A model generated the notes under the pieces. It searched no databases. It worked only from the letters and a program-made list of their open reading frames with translations, and was not told where the DNA came from. A stretch of 64,000 nucleotides of DNA from Gnetum montanum. Its lineage: Eukaryota > Streptophyta > Gnetopsida > Gnetales > Gnetaceae. The stretch covers positions 75,878 to 139,877 of the forward strand of contig MNCI01009084.1 of NCBI GenBank assembly GCA_015680685.1, given 5' to 3'. Within the stretch, counting starts at the first letter, position 1. Every line of letters starts with the position of its first letter. This document shows, piece by piece, positions 23,648 to 35,228 of this stretch. A program made the translations under genes and the position numbers.

Positions 23648-26490
23648 ATGTCACCTAAAGGAAAGCACACGCAAGAAGCGAGACCATCTCAACCAAGGGA
23701 GAAACACCCTAGAATAGGAAGGGGCCAATAACAGGCCTAGGAAAAATTGCTAGCAACCCAAACCATAGGTCCTCTTAGAGAAGAGGCCGAGGTGGAATCT
23801 ATCTAATAGATTTCAAAACCAACAATAGCAACAGAACACTCCCATAGAGATGATGCACCAGCACCACAACCAAATCTCAGGGTAACCTTGACAAAAGCTT
23901 GCCTAAACCAAATCAAATCACATGAGGTCCAAAAAATGGTGCTCTAGAAGTTAAAATTTGGTCCTTTCCTAAAGCAAGCACCAAAAAAAGTCCAAGACCA
24001 ACTGAAGGCCTCTCCCATGTGGCCAATCATCACTTCCACTAGGAAGTGGTACATGGAAGAGACATATCTATTCTAGAATAGGTAGCCCAGATCCATGGTA
24101 AAAATCAAGGACATCTTAGTGTCCTACATGATGTAGGCTATTATGACAGTGCTTAGGTGCCAAAAATAAGGGCAAGTCTTACTAAGATTCCAATGTAGGT
24201 AAACTCTAGCATTAAGAAAGAATAGGTTTGACAATGCTATGGTGTTAATTGCAAGGATTTTGGCACACTCACACTAGTAGAGAGGATCCATTACAAGTTT
24301 ACAACCTTCCACCTTAATCATATGATGAGGCCAAGAAAAATCACCACTTTCTCTACCCAACATGCACCACTCTAAGTGGAAGATTCCTTGTCAACCTTCC
24401 ACAGTTGATCTATCTAGAGATAGAGAAGTGGTTTAAAGAAAATGAACATGGAAGGAAGGCACTCCCCTTCCCATGCCTCATCAAAAAATTCTATCGAAGA
24501 GGAGGAATAGTCTATTACACTAATGATGTTATTAGGCATGTTCTAGTAGCCAATTAGGTAGAAATGATGAAAGATAAGATGCTTTCAATGACTATCCAAT
24601 AAGAGGAGTAGCAACCATCACCTTCACTAGCCACTTAAACAATTGTGCCAGACATTGCTGCAACTACCTAATGGTTGCATGAATTTCAAGAATAACTCTT
24701 GAGTGAATAAGAGTAATGAGTAGGCACAAGTGGTGGGGACCCATCTGTGTACAAAGTAGCAATAAGTCACCTAAATGAGGTGGCCCAGACAATTAGCTTA
24801 ATAGGTGGAGGTGGATCCATTTTCTCCACCTAAAGAATGCAGCTACTTGCAAGGTTGAATCCTAGTGCCAGAGAGGTCATAATATCTCTCGTAGAACAAC
24901 AGCCAATCCTAGAAATCTCTAGGAATATCATGACCTTCTTAATGCACCTGGAGGAAGGTGAGGGGGCAACTGTATTGGTGATCTAGTACATAATAGCAGA
25001 GATGGTTGCTAACCATATTGCCAAAATGCTCAACATACCTATGACATATACACTAGACATCACTACACTTAAGGATGTGCAGATGTCTACAAGAACCACA
25101 AGCAACAAAATAAATGTAGCATAGCATGAAGAACTATTGGATTGACAGGTGGGAATTGGGCAACCGCTTCTAGATTTCTTTGACCTTCCAAACAATATTA
25201 CTACAACCCAATTGGAGCTACTAGAGGCAAAGGGTAAGAATATCATCTTGGAGGGGCAACTCAAAATAACCAAGGAGCTAAACAAATGCTTGGCTGCTAA
25301 AGTTGCTGAATTAAGAGCCTAGATTATTGACCCTGCATTTCTCAACCTAGCATTGACAAGAGATTAAGTTATGGAACAACTTCACACTAAACTGAAAGGG
25401 GTTGAGAATGCAATAGAGATGGTGGTGTTCTATTGATCCTTGGTAGAGGACACACAACAAAAGATTCAAAAGGCCTTGGATCAGACCCGCTAGGAGAATG
25501 TACAACTGACTATAGAGAACCATCACCTATGGAATGTTGATGAGTGCAACCAACAATTAAATATTTCATCCATCAACAATAGGAGAAACTACTTAAGGTA
25601 AATACAAAATTGAGGAGATTAGCAACAGAAAATGGAAACCTCTCCATGGAGGAGGTTTGTGCCCTTCACCAAAAAATTGTGATCGAGGTAGCCGCTTGGA
25701 AATCAGAGGCTCTCAAATTTGAGAGAGTCAAAAGACCATTATAGATAGCATGTTGGTCTACAAAAAGAAAATTAAAAACACATCTAGTTTGCAAAGGTAA
25801 AAGTGAATGAAACCCTCCAAAAAATTTAGTAAGGAAAAGAAGTGTAGTAACCCATCGTTGATGGGATAGACGCCTACAACAAAGTGAAAATCCACATGAA
25901 GGAGATGGCAGAATACATGGAGCTTACCAATCTCCATTATGTGAATCTGGCTAGTTGATTGCTAGATGGCCATGGTCAAAACTCAAGAAATAGGTGGCTA
26001 GCTTGTACTTATTGTATAAGGCCAAGTTCAAGCATCACAAAGACATCAAGCAAAATCTTGCAATGGAAAACACTAAACTCGAAGTTCTCAAAGAACAATT
26101 CACTAATCAACAAACTACTAAGAACCTGGCCAAGAGGATGAACAACTACCAAGAGTTGTAGAATGCAGTCAAGGCATTTGATATCAAATGAAAATAGTTC
26201 ATTGCTTAGTTTGTCAACATGAAGGAGATGTTCCCAGTAATGCCCTATCCATGGGATGTCCTTAGTCTAGCCCACATTGGTGATGCCATGTGAACTACGA
26301 ATGATCCCTAGAGTAAGGAGGAAAAGATGAAGGCATTACTAGATGCCTTTTGCCTTCCACTAGAGGTTGTAGTTACAATAAGACAACCATGACCACCTTA
26401 GCTACTGCATGTGCCTAAAGCTAGTGAAGGTCCTTCGGAACCTCAAGAGCCTCTACCACTTGGGACTATTTGATCTTCTCCACCATCTTC
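23648..26490 (+). pseudogene. Extra ORF downstream of integrase (decayed), element B
   Basis: An ATG at 23648 directly follows ACTGTAG and begins a basic leader (M-S-P-K-G-K). Long stretches with a protein-like composition follow in shifting frames with many stops. Around 24390-24540 there is a segment resembling the 'putative plant transposon protein' type domain (an N-L-P-Q-L-I block, then L-P-F-P-C-L-I). From about 25000 on, the sequence is Leu/Glu/Lys/Gln-rich and looks coiled-coil. The location matches the env-like or additional ORF of Athila/Tat elements; I see no clear envelope features. The domain match is from memory and modest; the existence of a former large ORF is better supported than its identity. 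Confidence 0.5.
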
Positions 26491-26707
26491 ATGGCATCAG
26501 AGGATGTGTTGTCAAATTTTTATGTAGTTATGTCATGGTGTTCAATTTTGTGTCATGAACACAAAAATTTTTGTAATTTTTTTATTTGTACACTCGGGCA
26601 CTCAATTTTGTTATGTTAATTTATTATGTCAAGACTTAGTTAGTAATCCCATACCTTCCCAAATTTGTAAGGGAACTTGAGGATGAATTTTCATTATCAT
26701 GGGGGTA

Positions 26708-27662
26708 TGATGAGCATCAAAGTGTTGCATCAGCCCATTGATGAGCCCCCATTGATGCATCCTTGTTAACAAGCCCCCATCAACAGGGCCACATTTACGT
26801 GGTGTTGCCTCATCAATAGGGCTACATCGACTTAGCATTTTCTACATCTACAAGGCCTTGTCAATGTATTCCTATAGCAAAAACTATAAATACGAGCTCC
26901 TAGCCATGTTTGTGAGCATTCAAGTCATAGTAGTAGCAAAGCTCTTGCAATTTGTCCATTTGAAAGTTATAATATTTCTCTAAGTGCCTGTAGCAGGAGT
27001 TAGAAAGTGTGCAAATCTTTATTTGAGCATTAGTGTACCTAAACCACACTAGTGTGTACGACAATAAATACAAGCCTTTTGATCAAACCTTGCAACACTT
27101 AGAATAGATTAATGTTTTATTTATGCATTTATTATCTTCATGAATTATGCCATTAATTAAGCTAAATTAGACCTTAAGTGATTAGCTAGTTAATTAAGAT
27201 AAATAGATTAAATACATAAGTATGAATGCTTTTAGCATAAACACATATTCGCTTGGTAATCCCAACAGTGTTATTACTTGGTGCGCCCAGTAGCATAGCA
27301 CTTGGTAACCCAGTAGTGGATACGTGGGTTCAAGATGTGTATGAAAAGTAAGAATGGATGCTTATGTTAGGATTAGTTAGTTAGTTAAACTTAATTAGTT
27401 GTTAAATTACTTCATCTCTCTACTTTAAGCACCAAAGAACATAAATCACAAAACAATAAAAATCATATGCCTTGATTACACTTAACCATACCATGTGCAT
27501 CACAACTGTAATTGGGAAGACAATGAACAACCATTAGGGCAAGGTTCACTTCCTAGAAAACTAGTGTACCAAAAACTATAGAGTCCACAAATTTTGACTA
27601 GATCGCATGTGAACGCTTCATGATTCAGATGGTTGGATGTAGGGGTACCTTGCTACTCATTA
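26708..27662 (+). repeat. 3' LTR of element B
   Basis: It follows a TCATGGGGGTA tract, starts TGATGAGCATC, has its TATA box at 26885-26892, and ends CTACTCATTA (ancestral CATCA). It is followed by GCTTC. Confidence 0.85.
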
Positions 27663-27667
27663 GCTTC
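27663..27667. repeat. Target-site duplication, right copy (element B)
   Basis: GCTTC, identical to 14409-14413. Confidence 0.8.
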
Positions 27668-28912
27668 CTAAGGCCTCATCGCTTGAGAGTAGTACAAGGC
27701 ACACACTGATTGAGCATACTACTTTTGTCTGTCTCTAAGATAGACTTCCTTTAACTTCACGTTTATCTACGACTTCACTATTATCATATCCATCTTAAGG
27801 CCTTGCCGTTTGAGAGTACCTTTTCGAAGGCCTCGCCGACTAAGAGTACTAGGCCTTCCTTATGCAACTAATCTCCAATCTTGATGATAAGTTAGGCATC
27901 AACACCCTAGTCCTAAAAGCACGAGTTATCAATATACCATCATCACTAAAAAAAAAATCTACCTAAGGCCTCATCTACTAAGAGGATAGGCCTTGTTGCA
28001 TGAGAGTACAAGGCCTGCACCGATTGAGTGGAATTGCACATTTGTCCAATGCTAGCATTGATTGAGCAATTAGCCAACTTCCCTTACTAGCTAGCACGTC
28101 CTAGCTAAACTTGCCTTCTAAGTAAGCCCATACGTTAGGGATAATTTGAGTGGTTCACCTCAAGCCTAGGCAAGTTTAACTAGCCAAAAAGTAGTAGGGC
28201 AACCAAGAGGACTAAGAGCAATGACAAACACAACTTATAGGGCTCATTTTCAGACCCTTAACAATACTGGAGCGACATCAACCTAAACTAGAAGCACAGG
28301 GTAATATTTGTGTAACCTGACTAGGGAGTTGGGGATTTCCTATAGTTCTAAAGCTTGATTTCTAAGAGGAAGGGTAGCTCTTGAGCTTGATTTCTAAGGG
28401 GAAGACTATCATTGGCCTTCTTCCCTTCCATATAATTGATTTATTTTAGGTTTAGGATGTTTAACTAGCATATATGAAGAAGACTAGGTTAGCTCACTAG
28501 CAATATAAAAACTTGAAACCCTCTACCATGTCCACATGACACCAAAAAACACTAGTAAACAAATTAACCCCTTGCCCTAGACATGTATATTATCTTGGAA
28601 GAATGCTACAAAAATAATCAATTCAATAGTCAAGGATAATGAGCTGCAATAACAAAGACAACCACTAACCTCATATGCTAACCAGCAATGGGCCATAACA
28701 TTAAGCTCTGCATAACCCAAAAAAAAACCTAGTAAATTAGATACAAGGTTCTATGAAATCTAGACACAATTGGATGAAAATTTAAAGATAATGGATGGCC
28801 ATCACAACCTACTACTATAGCAGGACTTTTATGGTTACACTTTACCACTAATTAGGGTTCTTTTACTTTTCCCACCTCTAAGTTTTACTTCATGGGTATC
28901 TAGTTTCATGAC
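27668..28912. repeat. Non-coding stretch with degenerate AAGGCCT repeat
   Basis: From 27668 to about 28070 a degenerate unit recurs with the themes AAGGCCTC, TTGAGAGTAC and GATTGAGCA; one related piece also lies near 14195 (AAGGCCTTGCCACTTGAGAG). The rest (28070-28912) shows no gene or clear repeat. Confidence 0.5.
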
Positions 28913-28917
28913 ATTTA
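28913..28917. repeat. Target-site duplication, left copy (solo LTR)
   Basis: ATTTA, repeated at 29989-29993. Confidence 0.8.
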
Positions 28918-29988
28918 TGATGAGACATGAAATTACTCATATTGCTGGCGGTCGCGTTAAGGCACCCACGATAAGGCACCCACGTTATATCATGGGCCGC
29001 GATATCGCGTATGCGATATATCATGGGCCGCAATATTGCGTACGCGATATCACGTACGCGATATCGCGTCTTCCCTGCAATATCGCGTACGCGATATCGC
29101 AGTCAACCACAATTTCTATAAATAAGAGGTAGCTCTCCCTCATTTGAGATCCTAGTTTTAGAGTAGCGAAGCTTTGGCAGTTTAATCCCTCCAGAGTTAG
29201 ATTTTTTCTCGTGTCTGCCCGCAATGTGGTGATTGTAATTGTACGGTGTCTTTATTCGAGTGTGCCGTACTTGGACACGCACATGACCGGCAATAAAGAT
29301 CGAGATTACTTCATCATTGCAGCATTCACTTAGTTTATTTATTTTTATTTATTTCATGTTATTTATTGCTTTCATAGCGCGGTGTGAGTACGACTTAACT
29401 ACGAGCATCTACGGGTGTGTACGGCTAGTTAAGGAATCGGTTACTCATCGCGATTAGTCTCTCACCCTTAAACTCCTAGAAGCGGAACGAGTACGACTTG
29501 GTTACGAGCATTTAAGTGTGACTACTTGGTAGCCCAGTGGCGTATCCAGGATCTACGCTTGGTAACCCAGTGGCGTATTTGGGATCTGCGCTTAGTAATC
29601 CCAGTGGCGTACCTCGGAGCTACGCTTGGTAGTCCCAGTGGTAGTCATGCACGAAGTCCAAGATGTGTACGGTTGATCAAGGAATCGGTTGCTCGTCGCA
29701 CTTAGGCTAGATTAGATTTTCTTACCCTTTTCCTCCTAGCTTAGCTTAGTTAGTATTATTTTCCACTGCCTTCAGGAGTAGCGATAGAATTAGGAACACA
29801 TCATACACCTCATCTATACTAAACCATACGTGACATATGCAAAACTAGTCTAGGTGGGAAGACAGCGAACTACGACCTAAGGCTAACTATCTAGGTGCCA
29901 CAACTAGTCCATCTACGGAGTTCGACCGGATCATGCGTGCGACGCTCGTTTCGTATGGTTGAGTGTAGGGGTACCTCGCCACTCATCA
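28918..29988 (+). mobile_element. Solo LTR with palindromic CpG-rich segment
   Basis: A 1071-base LTR begins TGATGAGACATG and ends CCACTCATCA, flanked on both sides by ATTTA. No internal sequence is present, so it is a solo LTR left by recombination between two LTRs. TATAAATA is at 29117-29124. Within 28940-29103 the sequence is built from repeated GCGATATCGC and GCGTACGC units. Around 29530-29640 three or four short repeats of the theme CTTGGTAACCCAGTGGCGTA occur. Confidence 0.88.
28940..29103. repeat. Nested palindrome cluster in solo LTR
   Basis: ATATCGCGTACGCGATAT at 29080-29097 is a perfect 18-base palindrome. Related ones, such as GCGATATCACGTACGCGATA, occur just upstream. CpG is unusually frequent here for the window. 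Confidence 0.8.
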
Positions 29989-29993
29989 ATTTA
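29989..29993. repeat. Target-site duplication, right copy (solo LTR)
   Basis: ATTTA, identical to 28913-28917. Confidence 0.8.
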
Positions 29994-30617
29994 TTTCAAC
30001 TTTCTTTATATTATTGTTACCCTTAATTGCATATTATTTTCATTGATTTATTATTTGAATTGTGCACCCACTCTTTTTATCTTGGTTTAATTATACATCC
30101 TACTAAAACAATCTTTGAAGGGAATCATTCCACTACACATGCCCTTCAAAAATTCCAAGCCAATTATTGCCTACCCTATGGATACACTCTCATGTGTTAT
30201 CATTAAAGATGGCAGTATCCACATCACCTATAAGCACTGTAAACTTCCTGACAATTTGCAGAAGGTTGAAAACCTTCATAATCAAGACAACAATGTTGTC
30301 CTTCCATTCCTGCTACTAAACTTGATAGTTTTAAAAATAATTAAACGCTATAAGGAACATGACTTTATCATTCAACTGCGCTTCTAAATGCCATGGAGGT
30401 CCTTTAACCAAACCGCCAAACACTACCAGAGATCGACAATTTAGCATGTAAAAATCATGCTATCTCTACTATGTTTGCATGGAATGCACCACACTTTCCC
30501 TACAACTATGAATTTGAGTTGTATAGCAAGACTTTCAAACATGGTGGAAATTGACATTGTAATGCTAATATATACACTTCATACCAATGTGACAACTGTA
30601 GTAGATCATAGTATGAC

Positions 30618-30880
30618 TATGCATTCCAAGTCATGAGCTTGGTCATGATGCATTCTAGGACATGGGCATCATGTTAATGGCCATATATAATGGGATAATT
30701 ACTATGATATGTGAGAGTGTTGGAACCTAAAATAATTGAAATGATTATGCATTCCAAGTCATGAGCTTGGTCATGTTGCATTCTAGGGCATGGCCATCAT
30801 GTTAATGGCCATATATAATGGGATGATTATTATGATCTGCATGTTAATGGCCATATATAATGGGATGATTATTATGACCT
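30618..30880. repeat. Tandem duplication, about 128-base unit
   Basis: GCATTCCAAGTCATGAGCTT starts at 30621 and again at 30749. A third, 42-base partial unit (CATGTTAATGGCCATATATA) follows at 30840. Confidence 0.8.
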
Positions 30881-31025
30881 GGGTGTTGGAACATGAAATA
30901 ATTGAAACATAGGTACACTCAAAAATTTATAGAAGTTGATAATTGAGCACTATAAAATCAAACTTGTAACGGTGATTACTAGGCCAAGACCCATACCATT
31001 AAGCTAACACCTTGTTGTTTGATTT

Positions 31026-31120
31026 CTATAATATGCAATCCAAGACCATATACCGGATTATTATGATATGCAATTCGAGTCCATACAAAAGATTATTATG
31101 ATATGCAATTCGGGCTTATA
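31026..31120. repeat. Short tandem repeat of about 40 bases
   Basis: ATTATTATGATATGCAATTC occurs from about 31057 and again from about 31091, with a diverged copy before them near 31028 (ATAATATGCAATCC). Confidence 0.65.
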
Positions 31121-31624
31121 TACAAGATCTGGACTATGTGCCTCAAAAACAACATCAATCGCCGCATGGAAGAAGGGGTTTTCTCTGGCACAAGAAGTGA
31201 AAACAAAATTAAATTTGTTTCCAATACAAAATGGGTATACAATGACATTAACGTTGACACGGAGATGGACATGAACATTGCATTGGAAATCACTTCAATG
31301 TTCCGACGATTACAGTGAACTCTCTCCAAAATGCGATAAATCTCCAAGAAAAAATGCAAGCGCATTTGTGCATCGAAATCGGTAGCACTAATGCTTACTG
31401 TGATTGCAAAAAGTGAAAGACGTGATCAGCATCCTGTGCTTTGTTGGAAGGAAGGCTCTGTGTCAATGGAAGATACGATACTTTATCCATATGATGTCTG
31501 ACCTGTTACGAATTTTTGTTGGGAGATGTATGCTACCGGTCCCACTTCTCGGACTTTGTCTTTGTAGCAGCAGTTGCGCGAAGCATTTACGTAGTACAGG
31601 GCCGCCTGTGCTTTGGACACAGTC

Positions 31625-31688
31625 ATGGCTTCATCTGCATCTGCCAAGCAGCCCCTGTTGATGCATTTCACCATCCTCCGCAATCTAG
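31625..31688 (+). CDS. Candidate first coding exon of the DUF3537 gene
   Basis: ATG at 31625 in the context ACAGTCATGG is followed by 21 open codons containing A-K-Q-P-L-L and then a GT donor (CTAG-GTATGC) at 31689. The exon ends in phase 1. It would join in frame to an AG acceptor before 36050, giving a predicted protein of 395 residues, a normal size for the family; many members have a PLL-type N-terminus. An in-frame stop lies just upstream of the ATG. The join skips 4.36 kb and the acceptor at 36050 has a weak pyrimidine tract, so this exon is inference. If it is wrong, translation could start at ATG 36076. Confidence 0.35.
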
Positions 31689-32004
31689 GTATGCTGAATC
31701 TCATTTCTTTCCAAGGTAATTAAGGTTGTTCTTTCTTTTGAATATTCATTACTTTTCGGTTGCGAACTTTAAAAAAATAAAAATAAAAATACCTCGCAAG
31801 ATTCCAAATATTAAGTTTTGGTTACTGATAGAATTTCAGGTTGTTGAAATAGTTCTGTTCTAGTATTATCCATAGGTTGTTCTCGGCAATTATATGTGAA
31901 ATAGGGGGATCTCGGCCTTATGATTGGGTCTACAGGTCGTATTCGATACAAATATTGCCAGCTGTGAACTACGGAATTAAACAATATTGGCATCACTAAT
32001 AGAA

Positions 32005-32575
32005 TACGATGAAAGAGAGACAAAGACAAAAATAGGAAGCAACTTCTTTGCATGTTGAACTTAAAGAGATTCCAAGCTGGTGCTTCCATGCAGCAAACCT
32101 TTAAAACGTAGACGTATATCAATCCTCATGGTAACCACAACCCTATATAATATATATCTATTATTTAGTAAAGAGAATCTTTTTCTTTTTCAAATTAAGA
32201 AAATTCTGGTTGGCTAAGAATTGAATCCTTACCTTTCTTATGGAGAATATCTTCAGGTTGAAAAAAAGCATCAAACCTATTATTAAATAATTCTTACCAT
32301 GGCAGTTTAATTTGTATCAAGTTCATCTCTTGGCTCAAGGTTATGACCATAATTAGTTGTTTTCTGTGACAACGTTTAGTCAACTGGTAAATGGCCTCTT
32401 TGTTCTTTTTAACAAAGGATACCTTTTAAGCCTTTAAAATAACAAAATTTCTAAGAAGTTTGTGCATATCTAAAATTGAACCTTTTATAAATAAAAAGTC
32501 AACTTGTTAATTTTGAAAAATGGATGCATAATTGAAGTTAACTCTAAGATTTGGTTTTATCGTTTCCAGCAATTT
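32005..32575. repeat. Diverged direct repeat, copy 1
   Basis: The start (GAATACGATGAAAGAGAGA) and the end (TAAAAAGTCAACTTGTTAAT) match 33390-33765 in the same order. Copy 2 is shorter, so there are internal gaps. Confidence 0.6.
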
Positions 32576-33389
32576 CCAAAACACAGTTTGGTGAATTACT
32601 AAGATGGAACATCATCGATCAATATGTATTGAGGATATCATTGATAAACCAGGACAATAGCATGCAGAGAAATTATGGGTTTGCATGATCATCTAAGGAG
32701 CATCTTTGTACAAAACATCCATGTAAATCAGGCCTTCTCAAGCCAATGAAGATGAGATAACATCAAATCAGCAATAACAGAAACCATTTCATACATGTCT
32801 ATGCATGTGGTCTCTTTCCATGTCAGCAAATTTAAGACCACCACAAAAAATAACAAGACTAGCACACCAAATATAATAAAAAAAACATGAATGTACAACT
32901 CCCACTTACTCTATGATAGGATTTGTCTTTGCAACAACAAACCTAGAGGACCCAACTTTTCTAGAGTTATCATTATACTTTAAAACAAAGCAATCTGTCC
33001 GCACATATTCAATCTTGCCACAATTCTAGCATCTTGTTTTAATTTTTATTTGTTCCATTCCTCGATGAGAGAAAAAAAAGCAGACATCTTCTCCACCTTG
33101 CATTAACAACTCTAATTGAAATAAAAATCAATCTGTGTTGAAATAGAAAACAAGTTGCAACTAGAACATACTGCTCAATCAACAAATCACTGAACACATA
33201 AATTTGTCCCAAGTCTAAACAAACCACTGAACACACAACTCATCGTAGGCAATTTATAACACTACTTTGATATCTGTTGTTACAAACATTAAAAGTTGTA
33301 CAATATGGAATACAATGTTGGAAACACATTCATAACAGTTATATTTTTTCAATTTTTTTGCTTATTTAGGTGAATTAGACACAGAAATT

Positions 33390-33765
33390 ATATAGAATAT
33401 GATGAAAGATAGATAAAGGAAAAACAGGGAAGTGATCTTTTCATATCTGCAAACAAGTCAGTGTTTCCACACAGAAAAAACCTTGAAACAAAGAACTAAC
33501 AATTCATTGCCACTACAAATCCTAGCATGAGATTGAATAGGCAATACCAGGTTACAAATGGTAGAAAAAACACAGTTAACTTAAAACACATGTTCTTTAT
33601 TTTTACAAGAATAACTTCTAGACATCTAAAATTACAATATTTCTAAATATTTTATAGATATCTAAAATTGAGCTTGTTATAAATAAAAACTCAACTTGTT
33701 ATTTTTGAAAAATTGAAGCATAATTAAAGTTAATGCCAAGATTAAACTTCACCATCTCCAACTCC
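33390..33765. repeat. Diverged direct repeat, copy 2
   Basis: GAATATGATGAAAGATAGAT near 33395 and TAAAAACTCAACTTGTTATT near 33684 correspond to copy 1 at 32005-32575. Confidence 0.6.
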
Positions 33766-34903
33766 ATTTATGATGTTATCTCAAAAATTTAATTTCTTTG
33801 GTTCCTGCAGTGCTTATAAGTCAGTATACTAAAAGTAAGTCTCATACCTTTAGTACAACATCGAGGATTTTGAATCTAAAAGCTGGGTCAATAGGGTCAA
33901 TTGAAAAAGGATTGTCATCATTTTTTAACTTTACAGTAATCAGGTTTGAAGGAAATCATGTTGCAGAATAATGTTTGATGATGAAATAGAAAAAAATGAA
34001 AATGGAAAAAATAGGGTTCTGGAAACATCATTGTGGATTCAGCTAACGGCAACATGTTTCCTATGTTCATTAATGACTTTGGAAAAGTGAAGGATTAATA
34101 TTAACCTTCTGTTCCAACTTCCAAAGGACGTAATAGAAGAGTTGAGGCTTAGTAAGGTTTCCATGCAAGGGAAAAGGCAATATATAGACTGGATGTTCTA
34201 TTTTGACTTGCATCGGTCATCATGCAGTTGTTGTAATTCTTAACAAACAGTTATTGAATTTTAAGGCATTGCAAAAGGAAAATACATATCTAAATTTATC
34301 TATTACCATGCAATTCCTCATCATATCTTTCTCAAATTTTCAAAAGTCAAAGAAATTTTGAGGACTGGCAGTACTGATTTTGCAAACTTCATCCAATTAT
34401 AGGACATCTATAACTTGACAAGAACTTGGATAGATCTAGCCAGCGATCCTACCCAGCTTGGAAGAGAACAATCTCAACTATCGATATGCATCTATACTTG
34501 ATAAGTGAGGTTGCTTGCTTGTTGCTTCATGTAAATTTGCTAACCAAGTCTGCGAAATTTTCATTGCTCATTGGAACCACAAGTCATTGGCAGAATGATC
34601 AGCTGTGCATTTAGTAACAGGTCTCTTAAAGGCATTTTTTACATTTGGAAACCCACCCACATAATCAAAGAAATGATGGAGAATGAAAGGTTGATTTGGC
34701 AGAGGCACTAAATAAAGTTGTGTTTGCAATCCAAAAATAAGGATTAGAATAATTCCAGAGTTTGAGAAGTATGAAACAATGATAGGTACCAGATTTAGTA
34801 GGTTAGTTGTTGCTAAGGCAAGAGATATACTGAGGCTAGGTAAATAAAAATTTGGAAGATATTTGGAAACATAGCAAATTTAAATATTATAAGTACAAAT
34901 CAT

Positions 34904-34970
34904 AGTAGTCAATCCTATGTAGTTACGATAAGGGTCATAGTAGTCAATCCTATGTAGTTGAGATAAGGTT
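34904..34970. repeat. Two-copy tandem repeat, 35-base unit
   Basis: CATAGTAGTCAATCCTATGT occurs twice, about 35 bases apart, each followed by AGTT and a diverged ACGATAAGG / GAGATAAGG. Confidence 0.75.
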
Positions 34971-35228
34971 AAGATGATGCTGATGACAAACGATAAGAGC
35001 ATGATCTAAGTACTAACTTTAATTCTAGGCACATTTTAATATGCATAGAGAAATTCTGGGAAAATTAAGCCTGGCTATTCTTTGGAGCTGAAAGATGTGG
35101 CCATGTGTAATGTTCTCATCTTTGTAGTGCATTTAGAAACCTGATTTCATATTGGTTTCCTTTTCAAGTATATAGTTTTGTATATTTGTTAAATTTTTTT
35201 ATCATTCTATGTTTTCGTGCTTTCTTAA

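Larger units (their letters stand above)
14414..27662 (+). mobile_element. Complete 13.2 kb Athila/Tat-like Ty3/gypsy retrotransposon, element B (decayed)
   Basis: Two similar LTRs (14414-15357 and 26708-27662) flank gag, protease, reverse transcriptase, RNase H and integrase in gypsy order, then a long non-coding region and an extra ORF region. The target duplication GCTTC is intact. The primer-binding site is of tRNA-Asp type, as in Athila-like elements. All genes carry stops. One terminal base at each outer end has changed (TG to TA at the start, CA to TA at the end), consistent with age. Its size fits the large Athila/Tat/Ogre group. Confidence 0.88.
29994..31624. other. Non-coding stretch upstream of the DUF3537 gene
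   Basis: An open frame at 30115-30387 (90 codons) has no known motif. A tandem duplication is at 30618-30880 and a short one at 31026-31120. The part 31400-31624 may include the promoter and 5' UTR of the gene whose candidate first exon starts at 31625, but no convincing TATA box was seen. Confidence 0.4.

Noticed and set aside
23648-26490. A viral envelope gene
   Set aside because: Location fits an env-like ORF, but no signal peptide, membrane anchor or envelope motif is visible; the tail looks coiled-coil.
30115-30387. A 90-codon open frame
   Set aside because: No recognised domain; it is followed by repeats and may be chance or a transposon remnant.
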